From Legionella bononiensis (GTDB lineage Bacteria; Pseudomonadota; Gammaproteobacteria; Legionellales; Legionellaceae): a stretch of DNA of 64,000 nt. Positions 63,210 through 64,000 of the stretch are shown piece by piece. How positions within the stretch are numbered: position 1 is the first letter of the stretch; each line of letters begins with the position of its first letter. The translations under genes and the position numbers were made by a program. A model generated the notes under the pieces. The model worked only from the letters and a program-made list of their open reading frames with translations. It was not told the DNA's origin and searched no databases. The stretch lies in assembly GCF_016786215.1 (NCBI RefSeq), contig NZ_JADOBG010000021.1:62001-126000 (forward strand), in the 5' to 3' direction.

Positions 63210-63674
63210 TTACTGAGTGGGCAGAACATTAATCTTTAAACTTTGAATGAGATAAGGATCTTCCTGAGCGGCTGCTTGTTCCAGTATGTTTAATTTGAAA
63301 TTTAACCGAGTATCGAATTCAGGGATCAGTACTATTTGATTGACAACCCAATAGTTCATTCCAGAGATTTTTCCTGATCCAAGGATTACAGGCTCACCTT
63401 CAAATACAGGATGCAGGGTCAGTTTCTGTGAGCGGATTTTATCCAGATTACCCCCCCCACCCAGGAAACTGGTCATTCCGCTCCATGCGTTTATGGAATA
63501 ATTATCTTTAACGTCTTTATAGTCATTCAGTGGTTTGTCATAGCTGATCGATAGAGTATCCATCAGTGTTTTTGTTACCCATTGAGATAACAAGTAATTC
63601 TGTTCCGCATGAATAATTGGTGAGTTAAGACAAAGGATAATAACTAATAAATTACATTGCAGGAAAGATTTCAT
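63210..63674 (-). CDS. DotI/IcmL-like protein with signal peptide
   Basis: This 154-residue protein has a signal peptide (MKSFLQCNLLVIILCLNSPIIHA) and then a domain like the periplasmic part of DotI/IcmL: LSQWVTKTLMDTLSISYD, then DKPLNDYKDVKDNYSINAWSG, and ILGSGKISGMNYWVVNQIVL. DotI/IcmL is an inner-membrane component of the Dot/Icm secretion system; short secreted paralogues are known in Legionella. Here the cytoplasmic part and the usual membrane helix are replaced by a signal peptide. It stands outside any icm/dot locus. Function is unknown. Confidence 0.72.
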   Translation of the reverse strand: MKSFLQCNLLVIILCLNSPIIHAEQNYLLSQWVTKTLMDTLSISYDKPLNDYKDVKDNYSINAWSGMTSFLGGGGNLDKIRSQKLTLHPVFEGEPVILGSGKISGMNYWVVNQIVLIPEFDTRLNFKLNILEQAAAQEDPYLIQSLKINVLPTQ

Positions 63675-63769
63675 AAATAAAATCCTTTAAGTTCTGTAAA
63701 GTGAACAATTTGTTATATTATTATAGCAGAGATATACTTTGTGTCTTTTTAACTCCATTAGTGGCTTAT

Positions 63770-64000
63770 ATGCATACTATTTCCATCCGTGGCGCAAGAA
63801 CTCACAACCTTAAAAATTTAGATCTGGATTTACCACGAGATAAATTAATTGTCATTACCGGTTTGTCAGGATCCGGAAAGTCCTCCCTGGCCTTTGATAC
63901 TTTATATGCTGAAGGTCAACGACGTTATGTTGAATCGTTATCAGCTTATGCCCGGCAGTTTCTCTCTATGATGGAAAAACCGGATGTGGACTCTATTGAG
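63770..64000 (+). CDS. uvrA: Excinuclease ABC subunit A, 5' part (partial)
   Basis: The first 77 codons are present and the frame runs off the end. UvrA recognises bulky DNA damage in nucleotide excision repair. [19 protein letters not shown] and the Walker [21 protein letters not shown] and the [10 protein letters not shown] that follows are diagnostic. It is divergent from the IcmL-like gene. No LexA box was seen in the 95-base gap. Confidence 0.97.
   Translation, partial: MHTISIRGARTHNLKNLDLDLPRDKLIVITGLSGSGKSSLAFDTLYAEGQRRYVESLSAYARQFLSMMEKPDVDSIE

Overview
The window looks like a Legionella chromosome, inferred from content. The DNA is AT-rich and gammaproteobacterial, with the S10/spc/alpha ribosomal super-operon. 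It carries a DotI/IcmL-type protein, a Legionella-type outer-membrane protein, several very large effector-like proteins, and a PmrA-box-like tandem repeat before a 1682-codon gene that sits where sdhA is expected beside an N-formylglutamate amidohydrolase gene. The species cannot be fixed from sequence alone.

Layout. 1-10389: ribosomal protein genes from the 3' end of rplV to rplQ, with secY, rpmJ and rpoA, closed by a strong terminator. 10390-14470: a decayed gene remnant and an 1103-aa effector candidate (Tle1-like hydrolase, coiled coil, C-terminal membrane anchor). 14745-16680: ssb and a YajR-type MFS transporter. 16831-22389: a six-gene lipid island (FabL-like reductase, long acyl carrier protein, double-hotdog dehydratase, two ketosynthases of which the second lacks its cysteine, LpxL-like acyltransferase). 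This is followed by a hairpin and a 110-bp tandem repeat, then a PilZ gene, a large unknown protein, dapF with a short lptM, and a nuclease-like effector candidate.

28656-34594: housekeeping and metabolic genes (carboxylesterase, ratA, rnfH, bamE, fur, GMC oxidoreductase, HerA-like ATPase). 34885-41408: a Pls/PosA-type NRPS, a DUF3573-type outer-membrane protein and a small lipoprotein. 42288-50356: a malonate decarboxylase operon with the ACP and beta subunits fused, led by a copper amine oxidase gene. 50520-57498: a YejM-like sulfatase and the SdhA-like protein.

57553-61908: an amidoligase-type cluster (N-formylglutamate amidohydrolase, GCS2-type ligase, RimK-type ATP-grasp enzyme, C39-like peptidase), with the decayed tail of a second C39-like gene inside it. 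62095-63674: a DUF4442-type protein, a BON-domain protein and an IcmL-like protein. 63770-64000: the start of uvrA.

The least explained parts are the amidoligase cluster with its decayed duplicate, the lipid island with its chain-length-factor-like partner, and the two enzyme-domain effector candidates. No tRNA, rRNA, insertion sequence or CRISPR array was seen.
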